Below are positions 6,485 through 13,906 of a DNA stretch of 15,706 bases, in pieces (position 1 is the first letter of the stretch; each line of letters opens with the position of its first letter). Below the pieces are notes generated by a model. The model was not told where the DNA came from and did no database searches. It saw only the letters and a program-made list of their open reading frames with translations. The position numbers and the translations under genes are program-made. Source of the stretch: Thiobacillus sp. UBA6205 (GTDB lineage: Bacteria > Pseudomonadota > Gammaproteobacteria > Burkholderiales > Thiobacillaceae); the NCBI GenBank assembly GCA_002421825.1, contig DISR01000036.1, forward strand, positions 8,112 to 23,817, in the 5' to 3' direction.

Positions 6485-7429
6485 TCAGGTACCGCGCGAG
6501 ACCGGCGGCGTAGCCATGGTATGGCGGCTGATCTCGCTGCCCTCCAGCCATTGCTTGATGCGGTTGGCATCGCCCAGGCGGCTGTATTTGCCCACCGCAT
6601 CCAACAAGACGATGATGACCTTGCGCTGTGCGATCTCCGCCTGCATCACCAGGCAGTGGCCGGCTTCGTTGATGAAACCGGTCTTGGACAGGCCGATCTG
6701 CCATTCGTCGTTGCGGGTCAGGCGGTTGGTGTTCACATAGGCCAGGTTGCGCCAGTATGCCTGCTTTTTGCCCTTTCTCTTGATGACGACCCGGTGCTTG
6801 CCGACGCTGTAGTCGGTACTGGTGGAAATTTCCCGGATGTCGGGATAGTAGCTGTAGGCATGATCGACCAGCCTGACGAGGTCTTCCGCCGTGGACTGGT
6901 TGAAGCTGGACAGTCCGGTGGGATCGACGAACAGGGTCTTGTCCATTCCCAGTTCCCTGGCCTTGCGGTTCATGGCGGAAACGAAGGCATCGAGCCCGCC
7001 GGGATAAGAGCGGCCCAGCGCATGGGCTGCGCGGTTTTCCGATGCGATCAGGGCGAGGTTCAGCAATTGTTCGCGCGTATAGACGGCGCTTATCGGCAAA
7101 CGCGATCCGGTGCCCTTGATGCGGTCGATGTCGTCATTGGTGATCTTGATGCGCTCGTGCATCGGCAGCCGGGCATCAAGCGTGACCATGGCGGTCATCA
7201 GCTTGGTGATCGATGCGATCGGCGTCTGCAGATTGGGATTTTTCGCATACAGCGCTTCGCCGTTGTACTGGTCGTAGACCATGACCGAGAGCGAGTTGAG
7301 ATCCAGCCCGCCGTTTTGCGCAGAGGGACCGGAAAGGGCGGCGGCGACTGAGGCCTGGCCGCCCGCGGCAACGGCATGCCCCGTCACCAGGAAGCCGAGG
7401 GTCAATATCAGTAAATTGCGTAATTTCAT
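6485..7429 (-). CDS. pbpG: D-alanyl-D-alanine endopeptidase (PBP7-like)
   Basis: A 314-aa periplasmic serine peptidase of the S11/penicillin-binding class that cleaves D-Ala-meso-DAP cross-links in peptidoglycan. The start at 7429 gives a classic signal peptide (MKLRNLLILTLGFLVTGHAVAA, cleavage near AVA/A) and is preceded by GGGAG 7 nt upstream. The open frame continues 36 codons further, but those residues would bury the signal peptide. All three active-site motifs are intact: SITK (S73, K76), SEN (130-132) and KTG (249-251). No C-terminal amphipathic anchor of the PBP5/6 kind is present and the length matches PBP7 (about 310), favouring the endopeptidase over a DacA-type carboxypeptidase. 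It diverges from the HDOD kinase gene. No obvious functional link to either neighbour is visible. Confidence 0.88.
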   Translation of the reverse strand: MKLRNLLILTLGFLVTGHAVAAGGQASVAAALSGPSAQNGGLDLNSLSVMVYDQYNGEALYAKNPNLQTPIASITKLMTAMVTLDARLPMHERIKITNDDIDRIKGTGSRLPISAVYTREQLLNLALIASENRAAHALGRSYPGGLDAFVSAMNRKARELGMDKTLFVDPTGLSSFNQSTAEDLVRLVDHAYSYYPDIREISTSTDYSVGKHRVVIKRKGKKQAYWRNLAYVNTNRLTRNDEWQIGLSKTGFINEAGHCLVMQAEIAQRKVIIVLLDAVGKYSRLGDANRIKQWLEGSEISRHTMATPPVSRGT

Positions 7430-7591
7430 TTGTTTGCTCCCTCGCTTGCGCAAGTTAGCCCAGCAACGACCGTTAATGGACTTAACTTTAATGCAACATC
7501 GGCCTTTGTTCGGTCTGATTAATAACATAATTTTCATTGACCGTAAAAGAAAATAAGTTATATATAGCAGTTAGTTGGGAGGGTTTTCAAG
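7430..7591. promoter_or_regulatory. AT-rich divergent intergenic region, pbpG-like / HDOD kinase
   Basis: About 160 bp, with an unusually AT-rich core around 7515-7566. Plus-strand promoter candidate for the signalling operon: TTGACC (7537-7542), 16-nt spacer, TATATA (7559-7564), predicting a transcript start near 7571. That would be only a few bases before a strong ribosome site, GGGAGG (7577-7582). On the minus side, the pbpG-like leader contains a 10-bp palindrome CTTGCGCAAG (7445-7454) just upstream of its ribosome site. I see no confident minus-strand -35/-10 pair. Confidence 0.5.
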
Positions 7592-7594
7592 ATT
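7577..7594 (+). promoter_or_regulatory. strong ribosome-binding site followed by a possible ATT start codon
   Basis: GGGAGG at 7577-7582 is followed after 9 nt by ATT (7592-7594), in frame with the HDOD kinase. The frame is open upstream only to a TAG at 7565-7567 and contains no ATG, GTG or TTG before the TTG at 7619. That TTG has no purine-rich site upstream. ATT would add the nine residues (M)SLKNAAPSL before the TTG-encoded position. Confidence 0.5.
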
Positions 7595-7618
7595 TCACTC
7601 AAAAATGCCGCGCCAAGT

Positions 7619-9529
7619 TTGCTGGAAATACACCCGGGGGTGCTGGCAAAACTCGTCTCCGCGCTCGGGAAGGATGAGGTTTCCGCCCCGGCGCTCGCTG
7701 CGCATATCGGCTTTGACGCGCAACTGACGCTCGCCGTTCTCGGCTGCTCGCATCAGGAAGGCGGGGGCGAAAATGTTCCGGCAAACCCGTCTCTCGCGGA
7801 TGCCGTCGGCCGCCTCGGGACGGATTTCGTTCGCGTCATGGCCCTGTCCGCGGGAGTGCGTTCTGCGGAGGGGCAAACCGCTTGGGAAACCGGTATTCGC
7901 GTCGCCTATCTGGCGCGCCTTGTTGCCGCGCATACCCGGGCCTGCGACGATGAACTGGCCTGGCTGGCCGGCTTGTCGCACAACCTTGCGGACTATCCCG
8001 GTTTTTCCGAAACCGGAAAACCGGAGGCCTGGCTGCTGACGGCGGATCCCGGCGGATTTGTCGCAGACGCCGTGCGTTTCTGTCGCGCATCGCCGGCGCG
8101 CGTCAAATCCGCACATGCCCTGGTGAGAGTGCTGCAGCTTGCGGTGTCACTGACCTACAGCGAGCACGTCAACGGCAATGTCGGCGTGCGCGCGTCGCTC
8201 GGCAGCCTGGGCCTCGACGTCGCGGAAGTCGAGCGCTTGCAGACAGAGGCGGATTACCTGGCCCAGGAAGCCATCCATCGCTACCCGGCACGTCTGGGGG
8301 CTGCCGCATCGGCCGACGGCCTGACCCAAGCCTACGCTGCCCTGGCGCGGGCGGCCTCCCTGCAGCGCTTTCTTGATCTTGCCCCCGACCTCGAAACCCT
8401 GTCGCATCGGGCCGCGCTCGCCATGCGGGCGCTGTTCGGCATCGGGCCGTGCGTGGTCCTGCGCACCGAGGGCAATCTGCTCATGCCGCTGCCATGGTGG
8501 CCCGCGCCGCCAGCCCTGGCGGCGCTTAGCCTGCCGACCGATTTCGTGCAAAGCGTGCTGTCGCGCGCCGCCGGGGGGGCAGGCGCCTTCTGGCAAAGCG
8601 CGCAGACCGACCAGTTCCCGGTGGTGGACGCCCAGGTTGCACGCCTGCTGGGCGCGGAAACCATGCTGTGCGAACCGCTGCAAATCGGCGGCAGCACCCA
8701 GGCGGTTCTGGTCGCGTGCAATGCGCCGGAAGGCACATCGGCACTGCCCAATTGGAAAGAGCTACTGCACAGCCTGGCTGCGCGCATAAACGCCCTGCAG
8801 GGAGGGATGGCCATCCTTGCCGAGGCGGAAGCAATTCCGCGCCAGGAAGTGCGCAAGGCGGTGCACGAGGCGTCCAATCCGCTCACCATCATCCGCAACT
8901 ATGTCAACCTGCTGTCGGCCAAGTTTTCGTCCGACCAGGAGACCCAGCGCGACCTTGCCATCATCGGCGGCGAGATCGGACGTGTCGCCGGCATATTGCA
9001 GGTGCTGGGCGCAAGGCATGACCAGGCTTCCGCCGCCGAGCCCGGTCCCGGCACCTGGGTGGATGTGAACCAGCTCATTTCCGAACTGGTGAGGATGTCG
9101 CTCGACACGCTGTTCCTGCCCAACAAGATCAATGTACAGATCGACCTCGATCCCGGCATCGGCAGCATCGTCACCCAGCGCGACCAACTTAAACAGGTGC
9201 TGCTGAATCTGGCGAAGAACGCCGTTGAGGCCATGCCGCGCGGCGGCAAGCTCACCTTCATTACCGCGCGCGGCGAACACGGCGGCCAGGGCCGCACCGT
9301 GATCGCAGTGCAGGATACCGGGCCGGGCTTGCCCGAGCAGGTGCGCGAGCAATTGTTCAAGCCTGCGGTCAGCACCAAGGGCGGCGAACATGCCGGCCTC
9401 GGCCTCTACATCAGTCGGAACCTCGTCAAGGCCATGGGCGGCGAAATCGAATGCGACAGCAGCGCCGCCGGCTCCACATTCAGGATCTATCTGCCGGCGG
9501 CTGCCAGCGAAAGCGAACGGAGAGCATGA
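7619..9529 (+). CDS. soluble HDOD-GAF-like sensor histidine kinase
   Basis: 636 aa from the TTG at 7619, the first conventional start. The ribosome site at 7577-7582 instead favours an ATT at 7592, giving 645 aa. Residues about 1-215 form an HDOD domain, a helical sensory module related to HD phosphohydrolases; at the HD position it has GLSHNLADYPG (118-128), so catalysis is not expected. Residues about 255-390 look GAF-like. The kinase core has H-box VHEASNPLTIIRNYVNLL with phospho-acceptor H416, N-box LKQVLLNLAKNAVEAMP (N530, N534), G1 DTGPG (566-570) and G2 GLGLYISRNLVKAMGG (593-608). No membrane segment or signal peptide is visible, so it should sense a cytoplasmic cue. Its TGA overlaps the ATG of the response regulator gene, its evident partner. 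Domain order is clear; the signal is unknown and the GAF call is weaker. Confidence 0.88.
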   Translation: MLEIHPGVLAKLVSALGKDEVSAPALAAHIGFDAQLTLAVLGCSHQEGGGENVPANPSLADAVGRLGTDFVRVMALSAGVRSAEGQTAWETGIRVAYLARLVAAHTRACDDELAWLAGLSHNLADYPGFSETGKPEAWLLTADPGGFVADAVRFCRASPARVKSAHALVRVLQLAVSLTYSEHVNGNVGVRASLGSLGLDVAEVERLQTEADYLAQEAIHRYPARLGAAASADGLTQAYAALARAASLQRFLDLAPDLETLSHRAALAMRALFGIGPCVVLRTEGNLLMPLPWWPAPPALAALSLPTDFVQSVLSRAAGGAGAFWQSAQTDQFPVVDAQVARLLGAETMLCEPLQIGGSTQAVLVACNAPEGTSALPNWKELLHSLAARINALQGGMAILAEAEAIPRQEVRKAVHEASNPLTIIRNYVNLLSAKFSSDQETQRDLAIIGGEIGRVAGILQVLGARHDQASAAEPGPGTWVDVNQLISELVRMSLDTLFLPNKINVQIDLDPGIGSIVTQRDQLKQVLLNLAKNAVEAMPRGGKLTFITARGEHGGQGRTVIAVQDTGPGLPEQVREQLFKPAVSTKGGEHAGLGLYISRNLVKAMGGEIECDSSAAGSTFRIYLPAAASESERRA

Positions 9530-11718
9530 TGCAACCCACCAGCGGTGAAGCGAAACCCGGCGTAAGCAGCCTGAATCGGCGCCCGCGCATCCTCGTCGTG
9601 GATGACGACCGGCTGGTTCAGGACAGCCTGTCCCGGCTGCTGGGGGCGCAAAATTACGAGGCGATGACTGCGGGCGGCGGGCAGCAGGCGCTGGCCGCGG
9701 TCGAGAGAATGCAGTTCGACGTGGTCCTGCTCGACCTCAACATGCCGGGCATGAGCGGGGTCGATGTCCTGGGCGAACTGGCCCGGCGCGGCGTGGCCAC
9801 GCCGGTGATCGTGGTGTCCGGCGACAATGCCATCGACAGCGCGGTCAGCGCGCTGCGCAACGGGGCTGCGGATTTCATACGCAAGCCGTACAAGCCGGAG
9901 GAGTTGCTGAAGCGCATCGACAACACGCTCAGCAATCATCAGCTGGAAAGGGAAAACGGCCAGATTCAGCAGCGTCTGCAGCAGTCGGAAAAGTGGCATC
10001 GCTTTCTGGTCAACACCTCGCCCGATTTCATCTACACCCTGGACAACGAAGGCCGTTTCAGCTTCGTCAACGACCGCGTCGAAAGCCTGCTCGGCTTTGT
10101 GCGCAGCGAACTGGTCGGCCGCCATTTCAGCGAAATCATCCATGAGGAAGACCTGTTCCGCGCCGAGCATGTGTTCAACGAACGCCGTGCAGACACGCGC
10201 GCTTCACGCAACGTCGAGCTGCGGCTCAAGTGCAAGGACGGGCAGCAGCGGCCGCGCGTGATGAACGGGCGCTACCGCACCGTGGAGGTGACGGCGACCG
10301 GCATGTACGAGTTTCCGGAGTCGCGCTTCGACAACCGGTTCGTGGGCACCTACGGCGTGGTCAAGGACATCAGCGACCGCAAGCAGGCCGAAGAGACCGT
10401 GCATTACCAGACCTACCACGATCTTTTGACGGGCCTGCCCAATCGTGCCAAGTTCCGCGACCATCTCGGGCGCGCGCTGGTCCACGGCAAGCGCAAGCAG
10501 CAGGCGCTGTCGGTGATGATCCTCGACCTGGACAATTTCCGCGTGGTCAACGACTCGCTGGGCCATGGCGTGGGCGACGAACTGCTCATCCACATCGCCG
10601 CCCGCCTGCGCCAGTGCCTTGCGGACGACGACATCCTCGCGCGCCTGGGCGGCGACGAATTCGCCGTGCTGCTGCCGGACGCCGCTTCAAGGCTGGAGGC
10701 CACGGTGGTGGGGCACAAGCTGATCGAGTCGCTGAACACCCCGCTGCGCATCAAGGGGCACGAACTCTTCATCACCGCCAGCATCGGCGCGAGCTTCGCC
10801 CCCGAGGACGGCGCCGTGGCCGATACCCTGATCCGGCAGACGGAAATCGCCATGTACCAGGCCAAGGCGCAGGGCGGCTGCCGCGTCCAGCATTGGCAGC
10901 CCGCCATGCAGGAAGCCTTTTCCGGCCGCATCCAGATGGAGTCCGATTTGCGGCGCGCGCTCGCCAGCGACGAATTCGTCCTGTTCTACCAGCCGCAGGT
11001 GGACGCAATGACGGGCGCCATCAAGGGGTTCGAGGCGCTGGTCCGCTGGTGGCATCCCGAGCGCGGCATCGTCCTGCCCGATGCATTCGTGCCGCTTGCC
11101 GAGGAGACCGGTGTGGTGGTGCCCATGGGCGAATGGATCCTGCGCCAGGCCGCCGCCCAGCAGGCCCTGTGGCGCAAGAGCGGACTGCCGCCGGTGAGGG
11201 TTTCGGTGAACATCTCGCCGCGCCAGCTGGAAACCGCGGATTTCGTCGGCAGCGTGTTGCGCGCCCTGGAAGCCAACCAACTGGAACCCGGCGCGATAGA
11301 ACTCGAGATCACCGAAAACGTGCTGATGCGCGATGTGGAAAGCAATGCCGCCAAGCTCGCCCAGTTGGTCGAAGCGGGCGTGCGGCTGGCGGTCGACGAT
11401 TTCGGCACCGGCTACAGTTCGTTGAAGTATCTCAACCGCTTCCCCATCCATACGCTCAAGATCGACCGTGCCTTCGTCAAGGATTCGGAACTCGACGGCA
11501 TGTCCATCGCCAACGCCATCGTCGGCATGGCGAGAAACCTCAACCTCAACGTCATCGCCGAAGGCGTGGAAAGCATCGCCCAGCTGGAGCTGCTGCGCAG
11601 CCTGCAATGCAGTGAAGTACAGGGCTATCTGTTCGGCATGCCGATGTCGGCGCAGGAGGCGACCCGGCTGCTGCAGGAACAGCTGCACGGCGGAGAGGAG
11701 CTGGCGACAGCCGGCTGA
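9529..11718 (+). CDS. REC-PAS-GGDEF-EAL response regulator (cyclic-di-GMP turnover)
   Basis: A 729-aa two-component output protein. The receiver domain (about 18-135) has acidic D25-D27, phospho-acceptor D69 in LLDLNMPGMSG, S97 and K119. PAS (about 155-285) follows a short coiled coil, then GGDEF (about 290-455) with intact GGDEF at 374-378. The I-site RxxD is replaced by ADDD, so product inhibition is unlikely. EAL (about 470-715) keeps E502-A-L, N561, E593, D623-D624 in DDFGTGYSS, K644, E678 and E681, consistent with an active phosphodiesterase. GGAG at 9519-9522 is 6 nt from the ATG at 9529 and only 3 nt from the ATG at 9526, so I prefer 9529. The kinase stop overlaps this start. Kinase phosphotransfer probably tunes cyclic-di-GMP, hence motility or biofilm state. 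Which activity dominates cannot be read from sequence. Confidence 0.94.
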   Translation: MQPTSGEAKPGVSSLNRRPRILVVDDDRLVQDSLSRLLGAQNYEAMTAGGGQQALAAVERMQFDVVLLDLNMPGMSGVDVLGELARRGVATPVIVVSGDNAIDSAVSALRNGAADFIRKPYKPEELLKRIDNTLSNHQLERENGQIQQRLQQSEKWHRFLVNTSPDFIYTLDNEGRFSFVNDRVESLLGFVRSELVGRHFSEIIHEEDLFRAEHVFNERRADTRASRNVELRLKCKDGQQRPRVMNGRYRTVEVTATGMYEFPESRFDNRFVGTYGVVKDISDRKQAEETVHYQTYHDLLTGLPNRAKFRDHLGRALVHGKRKQQALSVMILDLDNFRVVNDSLGHGVGDELLIHIAARLRQCLADDDILARLGGDEFAVLLPDAASRLEATVVGHKLIESLNTPLRIKGHELFITASIGASFAPEDGAVADTLIRQTEIAMYQAKAQGGCRVQHWQPAMQEAFSGRIQMESDLRRALASDEFVLFYQPQVDAMTGAIKGFEALVRWWHPERGIVLPDAFVPLAEETGVVVPMGEWILRQAAAQQALWRKSGLPPVRVSVNISPRQLETADFVGSVLRALEANQLEPGAIELEITENVLMRDVESNAAKLAQLVEAGVRLAVDDFGTGYSSLKYLNRFPIHTLKIDRAFVKDSELDGMSIANAIVGMARNLNLNVIAEGVESIAQLELLRSLQCSEVQGYLFGMPMSAQEATRLLQEQLHGGEELATAG

Positions 11719-11764
11719 CCGGGCTCGTTCCGGAGCGCCCGCAGTCAGCCGCGGGCCTGCCCGG
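11719..11764 (+). terminator. nested hairpin after the GGDEF-EAL gene, possible transcription end
   Basis: Immediately after the stop codon, CCGGGC (11719-11724) can pair with GCCCGG (11759-11764), enclosing an inner stem GCCCGC (11737-11742) / GCGGGC (11751-11756). There is no T-run, so an intrinsic terminator is only a possibility. It is placed where the signalling operon should end. Confidence 0.3.
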
Positions 11765-12090
11765 GGTCGGCATTGGTTTCCGACCGGTTCGCGGCACGAC
11801 TTGGCTCCCAACGTCCTGGGCAAATCAAAAAAGCCTGGGCTTGCTGCCCGCAAGTCATGGCGAGAACGCGCGTGCCTTTGCTGCCATCGACGGCTTTTGG
11901 GGCCTGTTTTCCTGGGTGTTGTGGCGGCCTTGAAATGGCCGGCCAGGCCATCACCCGTATCGGGGCAAAGCGCCCATGGGCGCCTTTCCGGCCATCCTGG
12001 AAATCAGGCTCCTGCGTGTAGGCCCGCGCCGCAAGCGCGCCCGCACAACCCGGCCCGTTTTTGCGCATGCCGCCTCCCGAACCCGGGGGG
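11719..12090. other. non-coding gap rich in palindromes, no supported gene
   Basis: About 370 bp with no convincing gene on either strand; the short open frames have low-complexity composition and no recognisable family. It contains several inverted repeats: ATGGCC/GGCCAT (11935-11951, 5-nt loop), a perfect 14-bp palindrome GCGCCCATGGGCGC (11970-11983) flanked by AAA and TTT that can extend the stem with one bulge, and GGGC/GCCC (11837-11849) next to an A-run at 11827-11832. It could be a degraded sequence or an intergenic repeat family. Confidence 0.55.
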
Positions 12091-12091
12091 C

Positions 12092-12133
12092 TTGACAGCC
12101 GGTTGCAAATCCATAAGATAGTAACCAGTTACT
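12092..12133 (+). promoter_or_regulatory. tetR promoter with palindromic operator
   Basis: A consensus -35 TTGACA (12092-12097) and -10 TAAGAT (12114-12119) are separated by 16 nt. Directly after the -10 lies a perfect palindrome, AGTAAC-CA-GTTACT (12120-12133), covering the expected transcript start. A repressor bound there would block the operon. The TetR protein encoded just downstream is the obvious candidate. The gene's ribosome site AGGG (12140-12143) sits 6 nt before its ATG. Confidence 0.8.
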
Positions 12134-12149
12134 TTCTTTAGGGCGAACC

Positions 12150-12758
12150 ATGAATCCCCATCCCAGGCACTTGCCGGCAGACGAACGCCGGGCCGTCACG
12201 GTCGAAGCCGTGGTACAGCTGGCGGCAGAACAGAATCCGAGCGATATCACGACCACGGCGATCGCCAAGCGCATGGGCGTAACGCAAGGCGCCCTGTTCA
12301 AGCACTTTCCGACCAAGGACGCCATCCTGCAGGCGGTCATGGGGTGGGTGGCGGAACGCCTCATGTCCCGGGTGGATAAGGCTGCGCAATCCGCTGCGTC
12401 ACCTGTCGCTGCAATCGAGGCCATGTTCATGGCGCACGTCGAATTCGTCGCGGAGCATCCGGGCGTGCCGCGCATGCTGTTCGGAGAGCTGCAGCGGGCC
12501 GAGCAAACGGCGCCAAAACGCATGGCGCAAACGCTCATCCGCCGCTATCGCGAGCGCATGCATCGCCTGATCGAGGAGGGCAAGGCGAACGGCACGCTGT
12601 CGGCCGCGCTCGACACCGAGGCCGCCATCACCCTCTTGATCGGCATGATCCAGGGGCTGGTCATGCAATCGCTGCTGGCGGGTGATGTTGCGCGCATACG
12701 CCACGATGCGCCACGGGTATTCGCAATTTATCTGCGTGGCATCGGGAGCGAAAAATGA
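12150..12758 (+). CDS. TetR/AcrR family transcriptional repressor
   Basis: A 202-aa regulator. The N-terminal helix-turn-helix is at about residues 15-60, with ITTTAIAKRMGVTQGALFKHFPTKDAIL matching the TetR signature. The all-helical ligand-binding and dimerisation region follows (about 75-200) and is not diagnostic of the ligand. It is the first gene of the export operon: its TGA overlaps the ATG of the HlyD-type adaptor gene (ATGA at 12755-12758), so it is co-transcribed with the pump. Binding to the palindrome at 12120-12133 would make it an autorepressor that releases the operon when its ligand, possibly a pump substrate, is present. Family certain; ligand and autoregulation inferred. Confidence 0.93.
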   Translation: MNPHPRHLPADERRAVTVEAVVQLAAEQNPSDITTTAIAKRMGVTQGALFKHFPTKDAILQAVMGWVAERLMSRVDKAAQSAASPVAAIEAMFMAHVEFVAEHPGVPRMLFGELQRAEQTAPKRMAQTLIRRYRERMHRLIEEGKANGTLSAALDTEAAITLLIGMIQGLVMQSLLAGDVARIRHDAPRVFAIYLRGIGSEK

Positions 12759-13906
12759 AAATACTGCCTTTGCAACGCCGCACGCTGGCGCTCATCGCGG
12801 TCATCGTTCCGCTCCTCGTGCTGCTGGTCTATGTCGCCCTGCGCTCCGGCCCGCTGGCGCCCGTGGCCGTAACGGAAGCCAGGGTCGAGTCGCAGGCGAT
12901 TCGGCCTGCGCTGTTCGGCATCGGCACGGTCGAGGCGCGCTACACCTACAAGATCGGTCCCACCTATGCCGGACGCGTCAAGCGTCTGGATGTCCATGTG
13001 GGCGATCGAGTCAGGGCCGGTCAATTGCTCGGCGAGATGGATCCGGTCGACCTGGATGACCGGGTTCGCGCGCAGGAGGCGGCGGAGAAGCGCGCCGAGG
13101 CGGCGCTGCGCGAGGCGACGGTGCGCCAGGCTTATGCAGAAACCCAGGCGCGTCGCTACGAGCAGCTGTTCGCCACCCGCTCGACCAGCGAGGAAATCCT
13201 GACGACGAAACGGCAGGAATGGCAGATTGCGGATGCTGCGCTGTCGGCTGCGCGGGAGGACCTGGCGCGGGCGAGATCCGATCTGGAAGCCCTGCGCGCA
13301 CAGCGGGGAAATCTGCGCCTGATCGCGCCGGTCGAGGGAGTCGTCACCCTGCGCGATGCCGATCCTGGCACGACCGTGGTTGCGGGCCAGGCGGTGGTGG
13401 AGTTGATCGATCCGAAGAGCCTGTGGATCAATGTGCGTTTCGATCAGATCAGTGCATCGGGTCTCGCCGCGGATTTGCCCGCGCGCATCGTCCTGCGCTC
13501 GCGCAACGGCCAGACCCTCGAGGGCCGGGTGCTGCGGGTGGAGCCGAAGGCGGATGCCGTGACCGAGGAGACGCTGGTCAAGGCGGTCTTCGATGCGGCC
13601 CCGACCCCCCTGCCGCCCATCGGCGAACTCGCCGAAGTCACGGTCGACTTGCCGGCGCTGCCCGCGACCCCCGTGATCCCCAACGCCGCGGTGCAGCGCC
13701 GGGGCGAACAGCCGGGCGTCTGGCAGATCACGGACGGCGAGCCCGACTTTGTCGCCGTCAGGCTCGGCCGCACCGACCTCGATGGCCGCGTGCAGGTGCT
13801 CGAAGGGCTCAAGGCAGGCGACCGCATCGTGGTCTACAGCGAAAAGGCGCTCAGCCCGAAAAGCCGCATCCACGTCGTCGAGCGCATTCCCGGTACATCC
13901 AGATGA
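12755..13906 (+). CDS. HlyD/MacA-type periplasmic adaptor of an ABC exporter
   Basis: A 383-aa membrane-fusion protein. An N-terminal membrane anchor spans about residues 10-29. Two half lipoyl motifs (about 65-100 with GRVKRLDVHVGDRVRAGQLL; about 187-220 with LRLIAPVEGVVTLRDADPGTTVVAGQ) flank an alpha-helical hairpin rich in Ala/Arg/Glu (about 103-185). A beta-barrel (about 222-295) and a membrane-proximal domain (about 300-375) follow. It should link the inner-membrane ABC transporter to an outer-membrane channel, which is not encoded in this window. The gene overlaps its neighbours by ATGA on both sides (tetR upstream, permease downstream). The adaptor-permease-ATPase order is that of DevBCA-type exporters, whereas MacAB fuses the last two into one protein. 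Substrate unknown. Confidence 0.92.
   Translation: MKILPLQRRTLALIAVIVPLLVLLVYVALRSGPLAPVAVTEARVESQAIRPALFGIGTVEARYTYKIGPTYAGRVKRLDVHVGDRVRAGQLLGEMDPVDLDDRVRAQEAAEKRAEAALREATVRQAYAETQARRYEQLFATRSTSEEILTTKRQEWQIADAALSAAREDLARARSDLEALRAQRGNLRLIAPVEGVVTLRDADPGTTVVAGQAVVELIDPKSLWINVRFDQISASGLAADLPARIVLRSRNGQTLEGRVLRVEPKADAVTEETLVKAVFDAAPTPLPPIGELAEVTVDLPALPATPVIPNAAVQRRGEQPGVWQITDGEPDFVAVRLGRTDLDGRVQVLEGLKAGDRIVVYSEKALSPKSRIHVVERIPGTSR

Noticed and set aside
7430..7537. Longer pbpG-like start adding 36 residues
   Set aside because: It would place charged and cysteine-rich residues before the signal peptide, and the ATG at 7427-7429 has its own strong ribosome site.
10230..11615. 461-codon plus-strand frame inside the GGDEF-EAL gene
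   Set aside because: Arg/Pro/Gly-rich out-of-frame reading of a gene with all GGDEF and EAL motifs in the other frame.
11826..11849. Minus-strand terminator (GGGC hairpin followed by a T-run)
   Set aside because: The stem is only 4 bp, separated from the T-run by four bases, and no minus-strand gene ends there.
11800..11900. Cyclic-di-GMP riboswitch next to the GGDEF-EAL gene (a GGGCAAA string is present)
   Set aside because: Only one short string matches; I cannot find the partner helices or the second conserved loop, and the distance to the tetR start is too large.
11745..12068. Short genes in the gap on either strand (82 codons at 11773-12021 plus; 107 codons at 11745-12068 minus)
   Set aside because: No ribosome site, no family I recognise, and the palindromes explain the sequence better; they remain open frames only.
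12728..13873. 381-codon minus-strand open frame opposite the HlyD-type adaptor gene
   Set aside because: Antisense shadow of a well-supported adaptor gene; it crosses the ATGA junction and shows no recognisable domain.
13219..13902. Upstream extension of the permease reading frame
   Set aside because: The extra 228 residues are an Arg/Gly-rich shadow of the adaptor gene; the hydrophobic permease N-terminus begins at the ATGA overlap at 13903.
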